Assembly: GCA_017442765.1 (NCBI GenBank)
Contig: JAFRZC010000212.1
Coordinates: 1 to 44,019 of the forward strand
DNA length: 44,019 nt
Direction: 5' to 3'
From: Prevotella sp.
GTDB lineage: Bacteria > Bacteroidota > Bacteroidia > Bacteroidales > Bacteroidaceae
In this document: positions 21,699 through 29,619 of the stretch, in pieces
Numbering within the stretch: position 1 is the stretch's first letter
How the letters are laid out: each line of letters opens with the position of its first letter
Made by a program: the position numbers and the translations under genes
Notes under the pieces: generated by a model
Database searches by the model: none
Told to the model about the DNA's origin: nothing
Seen by the model: only the letters and a program-made list of their open reading frames with translations

Positions 21699-24600
21699 TC
21701 ACTTAACCACAATTTTCTTCCCGTTTGTAATGTAGATACCCGGTTTGGATGAGGGATGGAAGGCTACGGGGGGGCGAGCTCCGCTCGGGAAGGAGAAGAG
21801 GGACGATGGATTGTCACCTACCTTGCGTCCCTGCAAATCATAGACAGCACGGTCATTATGCATTATGCATTTTTCATTATGCATTGTGGAGATGCCTGTG
21901 GCGATTTTCTTGATGGTGGTCAGCCCGAAATCGATGTATTGTCCGCCGCCGTAGTTCGTGCATTCTATGGCGACGATGTTGTTCTCATCGGGGGTGAGGG
22001 CTGCTATCGCCTCGGCGTTCAGGGTGATGTCCTTGTAGCTTTTGAGGTAACCGCCCTCAGTGAAGGCAACGACCCCGTTGAAATAGACCGTGACATCCTC
22101 GTCGTGGTGGATGCGTCCTACAAGTGCCTGCATCTGTTCTTCGGTGAATCCGGTGAGGTCGAGCTGTTTGCGCAGTCGGATGCAGCGCGTGTTCCAGTTG
22201 GTGTAGGTCATGCTGTTGGGCGGGTTCTCGTTGCCGAATCCCGCGCGGCCTTCTTTCCATTCCTTGTCTCTGTAGTTGAGGCGCGTCCAGCTGGTCGAGG
22301 TGCTTGCCGACGATGAGGCGTAATATTTCCAGGTCTGCGGATTGGTCTCGGCAGTGGGTATCAGGTCGTAAACCTCGTAGCTATAGACGGAGAGCAGCCG
22401 GGCAAGCTCGTCGCGGGTGATGACGACCACCGACCCTTGCTGTGCGCCTTTGGGCATGTCGATGTCGTTCTCGTTCATCGGATACCATTTTTTCTCTGCG
22501 GGATTACCCGATGCGCTTATGTTGGGTCTAGTGTCATTGCTGGGCTGGTGCAGGAGGAACCATCCCGAGCCGTCGAGTGCCGGGAAGGTCTGGGGAGCAT
22601 TGGTGCGGGGATGCTCCTCGGCAAAGAGTCGTTGCAGGTCGCCGAACCGCCCTCGCGCGGGATTGACGCTGGTCGATGTGGCCACACCGAGATTGCGGTA
22701 ATTGTCGCTGTAAAGGAAGGCGTAGTAGGCATCGCCCATCTTCTCGATGTGCATGTCGGCGACGGCGGTGCCCGGGCTGAAGAGTGTGCGGGGTGTGGTA
22801 AACCGCTTCCAGTCTTTGGTGGTGGCGTAGCAGGGTGTGTCGGTGCCGTTCACGGTTGCCGTCCAATAGACGTAGAAGTTGCTGCTGGCCTCGTCGTAGA
22901 TCCACTCGGGGTTCTTGGCGATGCTGGTCGTCGCGGTCGAGGGTGTCGTAAGTGCACTGGTGCCGGTGGGAGTCCAGTTGATGAGGTCGTCGCTTTGCCA
23001 ATGGTAGAAGCCGGGCTGTGGATTGTCGGGCAGTCCTGCCACAAGGTGGAAGGTGCGCTTGCCGTCGGTCTCTACACATCTGATGAAGGGAGCCGCGAGC
23101 TCGGTCTCGGCATAGTCGCCTGTCATAACGGGTTGGTTGCCGTTGACGGGAGTCCAGTGTGCGCCGTCGAGGCTGTAGGCATAGTGCAGCAGTTTGCTCA
23201 TGTCGGTGGTATAGGCCATGAGATAGGCATTCCCCTCGTCCTCGGCATATCGGGGTAGGGGAGCCGGGGTTGGAATGTCGCTGACGGTCATGTCGGCAAA
23301 GTCGGTGTAGCGGCGCATCTTCAGTCCGCAGTCGATGAACTGTCCGCCGTAGGTCTGGTGACAGTGTATGGCGAAGACGTTTTCCGAGCCGTCGGTCTTC
23401 AGGGCATTGAGTCCTTCGGGCAGTATGGTCCACATCTCGAACGCGTTGTTGTAGCCCGAGGCTTTACATGCCAGCACGCCGTTGATGTAAATCTCGGCAT
23501 CCTCGTCGTGGCGAAGCCACAGGCGGAGGTCTTTCTTCTGTTCGTCGCTGATGTTGCTGAGTGTGAAGGTACGTCTTATCCAGATGTCCTCAGTGTCCCA
23601 TTTCGTGTCGGCGTTGTTGTCGCCGCAGAACATGGAATGACCCGTCTGCCATCCCGAGTCGTCGAAGTTGGTGGCGTACCAGTCGCCGGCCGGCTCGTCG
23701 GTGGTGTATTGCCATGCGATGTTCCCCTTGTCCTCGTCGCTGGCCTTGAGCACGGTGATGTCGTCGGTATAGCGGCTGCTGACGGTCCGGCGGATATTGT
23801 CGCGCAGCAGTTCTTTTTGCGCTTCGCTGACTTTCAGCACCTTGCGGTCGTAGGTGTAGATGCCGTTGCACTCCTGCTCGACGTCGGTAATTTGTGTATA
23901 GACCGACATCCATAGTCCTTTGTCGCGTCCGAGCTCTTGCAGCCGGTCGGTATATCGGTTGTAGAGGCAGGTGTAGTCGATATTGTCGCCCACGGTGGTA
24001 TAGTTCACGTCGGAGCCTGCCCACATGTGTCCGTCGATGAAGAGGTTGATGCCCCCGAACTCTCCGCACGAGGCCACGCGCTCGTTGATGGGATTCCTGA
24101 GGGCGTTGGGCGAGGGATAGGAGTGCACGTCGAGGAAGTCGCCGCGCTCTATGTCGGTCCATCCCGTCACGGCATGTACGAAGCGTCCCGGGTCGTGGTT
24201 CTCATTGATCACATTCTCCACGCCGCGCCAGGTATGCGCCAGACCGTAGTCGGAGTTTTGTCCCCATGCCTCGTTGAAGACCACCCATGCGCCGATGCAG
24301 GGGTGATGGCGCGTGGCGTTGATCCATGCCGAGCACTCACGGTAGAAGTTCTCCTGGCTCTCGCGCAGGTTGCCTATCGCGCCCGGGTTGCCGCCCGAGA
24401 TCATGTCTTGCCAGACGATGAGTCCGTTGCGGTCGCACCAGTCGAACCAGAGGTCGTTCTCCACCTTGATGTGCTTGCGCACCATGTTCATGCCCAGGTC
24501 CTTGATAGCCTGCAGGTCGAAGATCATGGCCTCGTACGACGGGGGTGTGAGCAGTCCGTCGGGCCACCATCCCTGGTCGAGGGGTCCGTAGAGGTAGAGC

Positions 24601-25628
24601 GGCTTGTTGTTGAGCAGCACACAGGGCTTGCCCTCGACCATGCCGCGTGAGAACTTGCGCATGCCGAAGTAGCCTTTCACGTTGTCGGTAGTTGTCCCGT
24701 CGTTGACGAGCGTGATGTCAAGGTCGTAGAGATTGGGCGTGTCGGGGCTCCACAGCTTGGCGTTGGGAATGGCGATGTCGATAAATTCTCCGGTCGCGCC
24801 CTCAGCCGTAGCCACTGTCCTCGCCCCGTCCTTGACGATGATGCGGGCGGTGGTTCCTTCCACCGAGGCGTTCACCTTCAGCCGCAGCTTGCCGTTGTCG
24901 ATGTCGGGTATGGGCTCGTAGCTCAGGATGTGGGCATTCTCAACGGGCTCCAGCCACACGGTCTGCCAGATGCCGCTCGACGAGGTGTACCAGATGCCGC
25001 TGGGCGAGGTGCTCTGCTTGCCGTTGGGCTGTCCGCCGCCGTCAGCGGGGTCCCATACGGCCACCTGCACCTCCTGCTGGCCTCCCTCCGGCTCCCCCGA
25101 GGAGGAGAGCTTGAGGGCATCGGTGATGTCAAAGCAGAACGGGTCGCTGCCGCCGTCGTGCGTGCCGACGAGCGTGCCGTTCACATAGACCGAGCACCGC
25201 CAATCGACCGCGCCGAAGTGGAGCAGCACGTGCTTGCCTTGCCAGCTGTCGGGCAGGCTGAACGCGCGGCGGTACATGAACGTCGCCGTGCGGTTGGCGC
25301 GATAGTTGCTGTCCATGATGCCCGAGAGAGCCGACTCCACGGGGAAGGGCACGAGGATGCTCTGGTTGAACGACTCCGCATCGGTCTCGTAGTCGAGGTC
25401 TATCGCCGTGCGCTTGAAGTAGCCCCACACGCCGTTCAGGTTCATCCACTCCGTCCGCGTCATCGACGGGCGCGGATATTCCTGCCACGCGTTGTTGCTT
25501 TGCAGCTCCTCGCCCCAAGTGGTCATCAGGGCGGCGGACTTCTTCTGCCAAGGATCGGCACTGGCGGTCAGGACAATCCCCGTCGTCAGGACGGCCGCCG
25601 CCATGAAATGTTTAAGAATTGTTCTCAT
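21699..25628 (-). CDS. Secreted GH2-family glycoside hydrolase with propeller-like region and sorting C-terminus
   Basis: A 1309-aa protein with a signal peptide (cleavage near ASA-DP). Residues about 40-600 form the GH2 sugar-binding, immunoglobulin-like and TIM-barrel domains. The likely acid/base is E453 in NEAWGQ and the likely nucleophile E523 in CGEFGG, with spacing normal for GH2. Two galactose-binding-like beta-sandwiches (about 637-780 and 1099-1240) flank a segment of about 300 residues resembling a GH43-type beta-propeller (SLDGAHWTPV, SDDLINWTPT, EWIYDEASSNFYVYW). The end, VYDLQGRKV...GIYITNGKKIVVK, is a type IX sorting-like signal interrupted by about 23 extra residues, and preceded by MHNEKCIMHN, both apparently encoded by inserted repeats. 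Substrate could be a beta-galactoside or related glycan; unknown. Confidence 0.88.
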   Translation of the reverse strand: MRTILKHFMAAAVLTTGIVLTASADPWQKKSAALMTTWGEELQSNNAWQEYPRPSMTRTEWMNLNGVWGYFKRTAIDLDYETDAESFNQSILVPFPVESALSGIMDSNYRANRTATFMYRRAFSLPDSWQGKHVLLHFGAVDWRCSVYVNGTLVGTHDGGSDPFCFDITDALKLSSSGEPEGGQQEVQVAVWDPADGGGQPNGKQSTSPSGIWYTSSSGIWQTVWLEPVENAHILSYEPIPDIDNGKLRLKVNASVEGTTARIIVKDGARTVATAEGATGEFIDIAIPNAKLWSPDTPNLYDLDITLVNDGTTTDNVKGYFGMRKFSRGMVEGKPCVLLNNKPLYLYGPLDQGWWPDGLLTPPSYEAMIFDLQAIKDLGMNMVRKHIKVENDLWFDWCDRNGLIVWQDMISGGNPGAIGNLRESQENFYRECSAWINATRHHPCIGAWVVFNEAWGQNSDYGLAHTWRGVENVINENHDPGRFVHAVTGWTDIERGDFLDVHSYPSPNALRNPINERVASCGEFGGINLFIDGHMWAGSDVNYTTVGDNIDYTCLYNRYTDRLQELGRDKGLWMSVYTQITDVEQECNGIYTYDRKVLKVSEAQKELLRDNIRRTVSSRYTDDITVLKASDEDKGNIAWQYTTDEPAGDWYATNFDDSGWQTGHSMFCGDNNADTKWDTEDIWIRRTFTLSNISDEQKKDLRLWLRHDEDAEIYINGVLACKASGYNNAFEMWTILPEGLNALKTDGSENVFAIHCHQTYGGQFIDCGLKMRRYTDFADMTVSDIPTPAPLPRYAEDEGNAYLMAYTTDMSKLLHYAYSLDGAHWTPVNGNQPVMTGDYAETELAAPFIRCVETDGKRTFHLVAGLPDNPQPGFYHWQSDDLINWTPTGTSALTTPSTATTSIAKNPEWIYDEASSNFYVYWTATVNGTDTPCYATTKDWKRFTTPRTLFSPGTAVADMHIEKMGDAYYAFLYSDNYRNLGVATSTSVNPARGRFGDLQRLFAEEHPRTNAPQTFPALDGSGWFLLHQPSNDTRPNISASGNPAEKKWYPMNENDIDMPKGAQQGSVVVITRDELARLLSVYSYEVYDLIPTAETNPQTWKYYASSSASTSTSWTRLNYRDKEWKEGRAGFGNENPPNSMTYTNWNTRCIRLRKQLDLTGFTEEQMQALVGRIHHDEDVTVYFNGVVAFTEGGYLKSYKDITLNAEAIAALTPDENNIVAIECTNYGGGQYIDFGLTTIKKIATGISTMHNEKCIMHNDRAVYDLQGRKVGDNPSSLFSFPSGARPPVAFHPSSKPGIYITNGKKIVVK

Positions 25629-25671
25629 TGATGTATATATAAATAGGTATATAGTTTACATTGTGCAAATA

Positions 25672-25891
25672 CGGCCTGAACCATCGGTCGCCGCCTACGG
25701 GGAAAGGCAAAGGCCAACACGCACTCAGCCCAGGGCATCGCCATGGGTCGATCCGCGAGGTGAAGTCGCGCCCTGAAAGGGCAAAAGCCTTACTGCTGTC
25801 GTCATGCTTTTGCCCTTTCAGGGCGTGATTGCAACACTCTTTGTACCCCGGGCGTTGCCCGGGGCTGAGTGCGTGTTGGCCCTTCAGGCCG
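25672..25891 (+). mobile_element. MITE-like hairpin element, copy 1
   Basis: This 220-bp element begins CGGCCTGAACCATCGG and ends CCTTCAGGCCG. Its centre is a perfect 19-bp stem GCCCTGAAAGGGCAAAAGC pairing with GCTTTTGCCCTTTCAGGGC around a 15-base loop. A side hairpin reads CCCCGGGCGTTGCCCGGGG. A related copy lies in inverted orientation at 26283-26537; their first 37 bp (25672-25708 and the complement of 26501-26537) are identical. No ORF. It lies in the presumed leader of the GH2 gene. Confidence 0.7.
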
Positions 25892-25989
25892 TTTCTATAT
25901 AGGACTCTCATTGTTTGCGAAACTTGAATATACATGTATTGCATATATAATAGGTATAATATATAAATAGGTGTAACGCTTGCGCTGTG

Positions 25990-26020
25990 CAAATTTACAA
26001 CAAAATACGGAGAATACAAA
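25990..26020 (-). promoter_or_regulatory. Likely distal promoter of the GH2 gene
   Basis: On the minus strand TTTG (26020-26017) and TAAATTTG (25997-25990) are spaced by 19 bases. The GH2 start lies about 360 bases downstream, so the leader would contain the MITE-like copy 1. A shortened echo of the same sequence (tgtgcaaatacgg) lies at 25662-25674, next to the gene. Confidence 0.55.
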
Positions 26021-26059
26021 ACAGAAAGTCGATTTTTCCCCAACAACAAAGTTTCATGT

Positions 26060-26190
26060 TGCGAAAGACAAGGTTTCACAAAGTAATATATATTATATTA
26101 CCGAGTAATATATATTATTTTACTGAGTAATATATATACTATTACCGAGTAATATATATTATATTACTTTGTGAACCTTTGTCTTTCGCA
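26060..26190. repeat. AT-rich 22-bp iterons inside a large inverted repeat
   Basis: Arms of about 40 bases (from TGCGAAAGACAAGG at 26060 and to CCTTTGTCTTTCGCA ending at 26190) pair almost perfectly. Between them are four 21-22-bp units of the form GAGTAATATATATTATATTA (starts 26082, 26103, 26125, 26147), each itself nearly palindromic. No gene. It could be a DNA-structure element, a protein-binding array or a recombination site. Confidence 0.8.
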
Positions 26191-26282
26191 TCGCAAAAGG
26201 TTGTGTTTGGGCTTATGAACCGCGCTTTCTCTTCATGGCAAGCTGCTGACAGGCCGAAAACAAAATCTCAAAAGGCCAGCAA

Positions 26283-26537
26283 ATGCGGCCTGCCCCATTG
26301 GTCGCCGCCGATGGATAACGGCCCGAAGGGCCAACAGCACTCAGCCCAGGGCATCGCCCTGGGTGCAAGGATGGGGATAAACTCGCCCTGAAAGGGCAAA
26401 AGCATGACGACAGCAGTAACGCTTTTGCCCTTTCAGGGCGCAACTTCACCTTGCGAGCCGACCCAGGGCAATGCCCTGGGCTATGGGCTCACTGCCCTTT
26501 GCCTTTCCCCGTAGGCGGCGACCGATGGTTCAGGCCG
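26283..26537 (-). mobile_element. MITE-like hairpin element, copy 2
   Basis: A 255-bp element with 29-bp terminal inverted repeats (CGGCCTGCCCCATTGGTCG... and, on the other strand, CGGCCTGAACCATCGGTCG...; 24 of 29 positions match). It carries the same central 19-bp stem GCCCTGAAAGGGCAAAAGC as copy 1, and side hairpins CCCAGGGCATCGCCCTGGG and CCCAGGGCAATGCCCTGGG. No ORF and no clear target-site duplication. Together with copy 1 and the iterons it fills the gene-free stretch 25629-26606. Confidence 0.72.
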
Positions 26538-26565
26538 TTATCAATCATATTCTCCATTCGCAAGG

Positions 26566-26580
26566 AAGCCCTTCGGGCTT
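26566..26580. terminator. Short hairpin downstream of the repeat protein gene
   Basis: AAGCCCTTCGGGCTT forms a compact stem 26 bases past the stop of the minus-strand gene at 26607. There is no T tract on the minus strand, so termination is only possible. Confidence 0.35.
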
Positions 26581-26606
26581 TATTATAAACAATTTTGAAC
26601 AATTAC

Positions 26607-27644
26607 TCACCTGACCACAACCTTCTTTCCGTTCACGACGTAAATACCCTTTCTGGATGAAGGATTAGCGGTGAGTGATGAGAGGCTGTCGGCCACTTTC
26701 CTTCCTTGCAGGTCGTAAACGTATCCACTCCCCTCGCCCTTTGGAGAGGGGGCGGGGGTGAGGCTGTTGATGCCCGTGATGACGACGGAGAACTCCTCGG
26801 TCGCGGGCTGGCTCCAGCGACCGTGCGAGTCGCCCACCATCCACGACAGGGTGTGTTCGCCGCTCTCGATGGTGCTCAGGTCAACAATCTCGATGATGCC
26901 GGTCGGCGAGTCGATGGCCTGCGTGAACGTGTGCTCGGTGTCGTCGTCGAACCAGTAGGCGCAACGCGTGACAACGGCATCGGGTTCCTCCTCGGCCATC
27001 TTCACAAAATATTGCGTGACGGGACTGCTCCACACGCCTTGGTCGTTCTGTGCCCGGACGGTGATCGAGTGCAACCCCGTGCTCAGAGCCGACAGGTCAA
27101 CGGTGGCGACCGATGCGCCAAGCACGGTGCGGCCTGCAACGTCGCCGTCAAGCCAGTACTCGGTCTTGCTGATGGCCGTAGCCGCCTGCTGCGCTGTGCC
27201 GATGATGAAATATTGCGTGACGGGACTGCTCCACACCCCGGCATCATCCTGGGCGCGGACTGTAATCGAGTGCAGCCCCGTGCTCAGTGCCGACAGGTCA
27301 ACGGTGGCCACCGATGCGCCAAGCACGGTGCGGCCTGTAACGTCGCCGTCAAGCCAGTACTCGGTCTTGCTGATGGCCGTAGCCGCCTGCTGCGCTGTGC
27401 CGATGATGAAATATTGCGTGACGGGACTGCTCCACAGTCCACCCGCGTCCTGCGCCCGCACGGTGATGCTGTGCAGACCCGCGCTGAGCCCGCTCAGATC
27501 GATGCCGCCGCCACTGCTGACAGCCTGCCGACTACCCAGATTGCCGTCGATCCAGCATTCCTGCCGCACGATGGCCGTCTGCCCCATTACCGAAGACAAA
27601 CAGCCCCATAGTGCCAGCAGGAACAAACAAATATGTCTAATCAT
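26607..27644 (-). CDS. Secreted tandem-repeat protein with type IX sorting-like C-terminus
   Basis: A 345-aa protein with a signal peptide (MIRHICLFLLALWGCLSSVMGQ) and four 67-residue repeats of one module (about 22-86, 87-153, 154-220, 221-287). Each begins with a WLDGD-like strand and includes LSTGLHSITVRAQD and GVWSSPVTQYF. Repeats 2 and 3 are almost identical in DNA with a 201-bp period, so the duplication is recent; repeat 4 is diverged. The end VYDLQGRKVAD...GIYVVNGKKVVVR is a sorting-like signal, preceded by LTPAPSPKGEGSG, encoded by a GC-rich palindromic insert. The module looks like a beta-sandwich of surface adhesins; binding partner unknown. Confidence 0.82.
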   Translation of the reverse strand: MIRHICLFLLALWGCLSSVMGQTAIVRQECWIDGNLGSRQAVSSGGGIDLSGLSAGLHSITVRAQDAGGLWSSPVTQYFIIGTAQQAATAISKTEYWLDGDVTGRTVLGASVATVDLSALSTGLHSITVRAQDDAGVWSSPVTQYFIIGTAQQAATAISKTEYWLDGDVAGRTVLGASVATVDLSALSTGLHSITVRAQNDQGVWSSPVTQYFVKMAEEEPDAVVTRCAYWFDDDTEHTFTQAIDSPTGIIEIVDLSTIESGEHTLSWMVGDSHGRWSQPATEEFSVVITGINSLTPAPSPKGEGSGYVYDLQGRKVADSLSSLTANPSSRKGIYVVNGKKVVVR

Positions 27645-27809
27645 AATCCTCAGTTTTATCGTCTTCGACGAGAAATTATTTTATAATTAAAACTCAAAAA
27701 TTTAATCAAAATAATTTGAATAATTTTGGCTTCAAATTTTGTTTAATTTCTTTGCGAAGCAAACTCTATTTTAGGTAATCATATTTTTCAATTCGCGAAG
27801 CGCATCATC

Positions 27810-28823
27810 TCACCTCACCTCGGTCTCGTAGTTCACCTTCAGCGTCATGCCGTCGACCTCCACCTTCAGGTTCTTCACCACAGGCGTGGCGGGAACCTTG
27901 CTCCAGGGATAGTCGCCCCCGCACATGCCTACCTCAGTGCCGTCGGTGCCGACGTAGGTCTCAGGATCCTGCAGCTTATAGGTGCGCGTGCCATCATAGA
28001 AAGAGCCATAGTAGTTGTCAAGATATTTCCCGTCGTCGAAAATGTTGGCGCGGTCATTGTCGCTGATGACCCAGTTGCCTTCTGTGATGCATCCATCGGT
28101 TCCCGTGCCATAGAGTATGCAGTTCTTCACCACCGAGTTTGTCGCGATGCCGGCACGGTAGAGTCCGTTGAAGATGCAGTTGGTATAGACGGCCCTGGCG
28201 TGTCCGCCCTCGGAGCCTGTGGGAAGAAGACAGTGATTGATGAGAATCTGGTTGTCGGCATGATTGGCTAGAACTCTATATGAGATATAGCAATTCTCTA
28301 CATCCAGTCCCTTAATTTCATTACTTCCTTGTATATGACCTTCGATGAGGCTCTGGCGGATAGTTATTGCCTCGGCGTTGTTGCCGGAGATATTGAAGTT
28401 GCCGATTCGGCACTTGGCGATGGTCAGCTCTTTTGTCTGCTGGACGTTCACCTCGTTGTTCACGTAGATGCCTTCTAATCTCGGTCGCTCTAAGCTTTGT
28501 TCGTCGCTGCCCGTCAGATAGTTCAGCTTGCCGTTGATGATAGTTGGCTGGCTGATGCCATGCTTAGCATCGGCCTCAAAGCCAGTGCCATAGATGCTGA
28601 CCGACTTCTTGATCTCGCCAGGCGAGTTGAACGTGCCCTCGCTCAGTGTGATGACGCTGCCCGTCTCAGCCGCGTCGTTGTACGCATTCCGCAAGGCTTC
28701 GATGCCATTATATACTTTCACTTCGTCGCCAGTCTGCAGCACGGCCACAGAAGCAACATTCTGTGCTTTTGCCACGACTGCGCAGCAAAGCACCAATAGG
28801 GATAAAAAGATTTTCCTCATCAT
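27810..28823 (-). CDS. Secreted parallel beta-helix protein
   Basis: A 337-aa protein with a signal peptide (MMRKIFLSLLVLCCAVVAKAQ). The middle resembles pectate-lyase-type right-handed beta-helices: an opening like that of polysaccharide lyases (GIEALRNAYNDAAETGSVITLSEGTF), then short strands with conserved Asn/Ile turns (IKGLDVENCYISYR, ILINHCLL). No catalytic residues can be pinned down, so binding or structural function is as likely as lyase activity. The last 25 residues (VVKNLKVEVDGMTLKVNYETEV) look like an extra strand domain rather than a sorting signal. It lies 149 bases downstream of the DUF4369 gene, without a clear promoter. Confidence 0.72.
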   Translation of the reverse strand: MMRKIFLSLLVLCCAVVAKAQNVASVAVLQTGDEVKVYNGIEALRNAYNDAAETGSVITLSEGTFNSPGEIKKSVSIYGTGFEADAKHGISQPTIINGKLNYLTGSDEQSLERPRLEGIYVNNEVNVQQTKELTIAKCRIGNFNISGNNAEAITIRQSLIEGHIQGSNEIKGLDVENCYISYRVLANHADNQILINHCLLPTGSEGGHARAVYTNCIFNGLYRAGIATNSVVKNCILYGTGTDGCITEGNWVISDNDRANIFDDGKYLDNYYGSFYDGTRTYKLQDPETYVGTDGTEVGMCGGDYPWSKVPATPVVKNLKVEVDGMTLKVNYETEVR

Positions 28824-28972
28824 GTAAAAGATTTAAAATGTTTTATAATCTATAGGAATCATTATTGGGGAAGGGTTTTATATAGGGAAAAGTTCACGCC
28901 GAGATTCTCGTGGTTCTCGTAGTTGTAGGACCGTGAAGACTGCCGACAGAAGGAGGGTGGCGATGCGCATGG

Positions 28973-29617
28973 CTACTGCTGTTTCAGTATCGGATGGTCC
29001 ATCCACTTCGGATGGGCTGTGGGGCTTCCCACCAGTGCCTCCAGGGGTATGGGCGGGTCGGAGAGGAACGATTTGTAGCAATAGTAAACCCATGCGGGGA
29101 TATTGTTGTCGGCGTTTTCACGTATGACCGTTCCTATCGTTTCCCGCTGGCGCATCTCCATCTGTGCCCGGATAGAGCGTTCCCTGACGCGGGCCTCGGC
29201 CCATGCCTCGGGGTCTTCGGAGAATACGTCGATATGGAAATTCCCGGGACCTTCACGGCTTATCCGAATAATCTCTTCCTTCAGTTTTTTCGACATGGGC
29301 GAGCCTTCTATGCTGCCCGTGCGCCAGTCGACGGTGATGTGCCTCGAGTCGGGGATGAGCACGAAGATGCTGCGCTCCGGCCAGTCTTTATAGTCGTGCA
29401 GGCGGATGAAGGCGTCTTTATCCACCTTGACCGTGATAGAAAACTGCGCGTCGGTGATGGGCACGCGCACGGCGTTGGCGGTGTCCTCGTTGACGATGAG
29501 GTAGAGTTTTGTCTGCGAGGGCGACACCTGGCCGTCGATCGTGACTTTCACTTTCTTGGCGTAGGCTGTTACTGCGCAAAGGATCATGATGGATAGCATT
29601 AAGATGTTTCGTTTCAT
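28973..29617 (-). CDS. DUF4369-type periplasmic protein lacking a thioredoxin domain
   Basis: A 214-aa protein with a signal peptide (MKRNILMLSIMILCAVTAYA). The first 120 residues match DUF4369, a beta-sandwich usually found ahead of a thioredoxin-like domain in Bacteroidetes (VTIDGQVSPSQTKLYLI, SRHITVDW). The rest is helical (ARVRERSIRAQMEMRQRET) and ends before any thioredoxin fold or CxxC motif would appear. It may be a natural single-domain form or a shortened gene. Its start lies 2 bases after the stop of the aldo/keto reductase gene, so the two are cotranscribed. Confidence 0.75.
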   Translation of the reverse strand: MKRNILMLSIMILCAVTAYAKKVKVTIDGQVSPSQTKLYLIVNEDTANAVRVPITDAQFSITVKVDKDAFIRLHDYKDWPERSIFVLIPDSRHITVDWRTGSIEGSPMSKKLKEEIIRISREGPGNFHIDVFSEDPEAWAEARVRERSIRAQMEMRQRETIGTVIRENADNNIPAWVYYCYKSFLSDPPIPLEALVGSPTAHPKWMDHPILKQQ

Positions 29618-29619
29618 AG

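Noticed and set aside
26060..26190. Iterons as a plasmid or chromosomal replication origin
   Set aside because: No replication initiator gene or DnaA boxes could be recognised nearby, so an origin call is not supported.
25672..26537. Composite transposon formed by the inverted element pair
   Set aside because: There is no transposase or cargo gene between the copies and no target-site duplication; they are treated as separate MITE-like elements.
28878..29093. 71-codon minus-strand frame beyond the DUF4369 gene
   Set aside because: It mostly overlaps the end of the DUF4369 gene in another frame and shows no domain; considered as a lost thioredoxin part but no CxxC or fold is visible.
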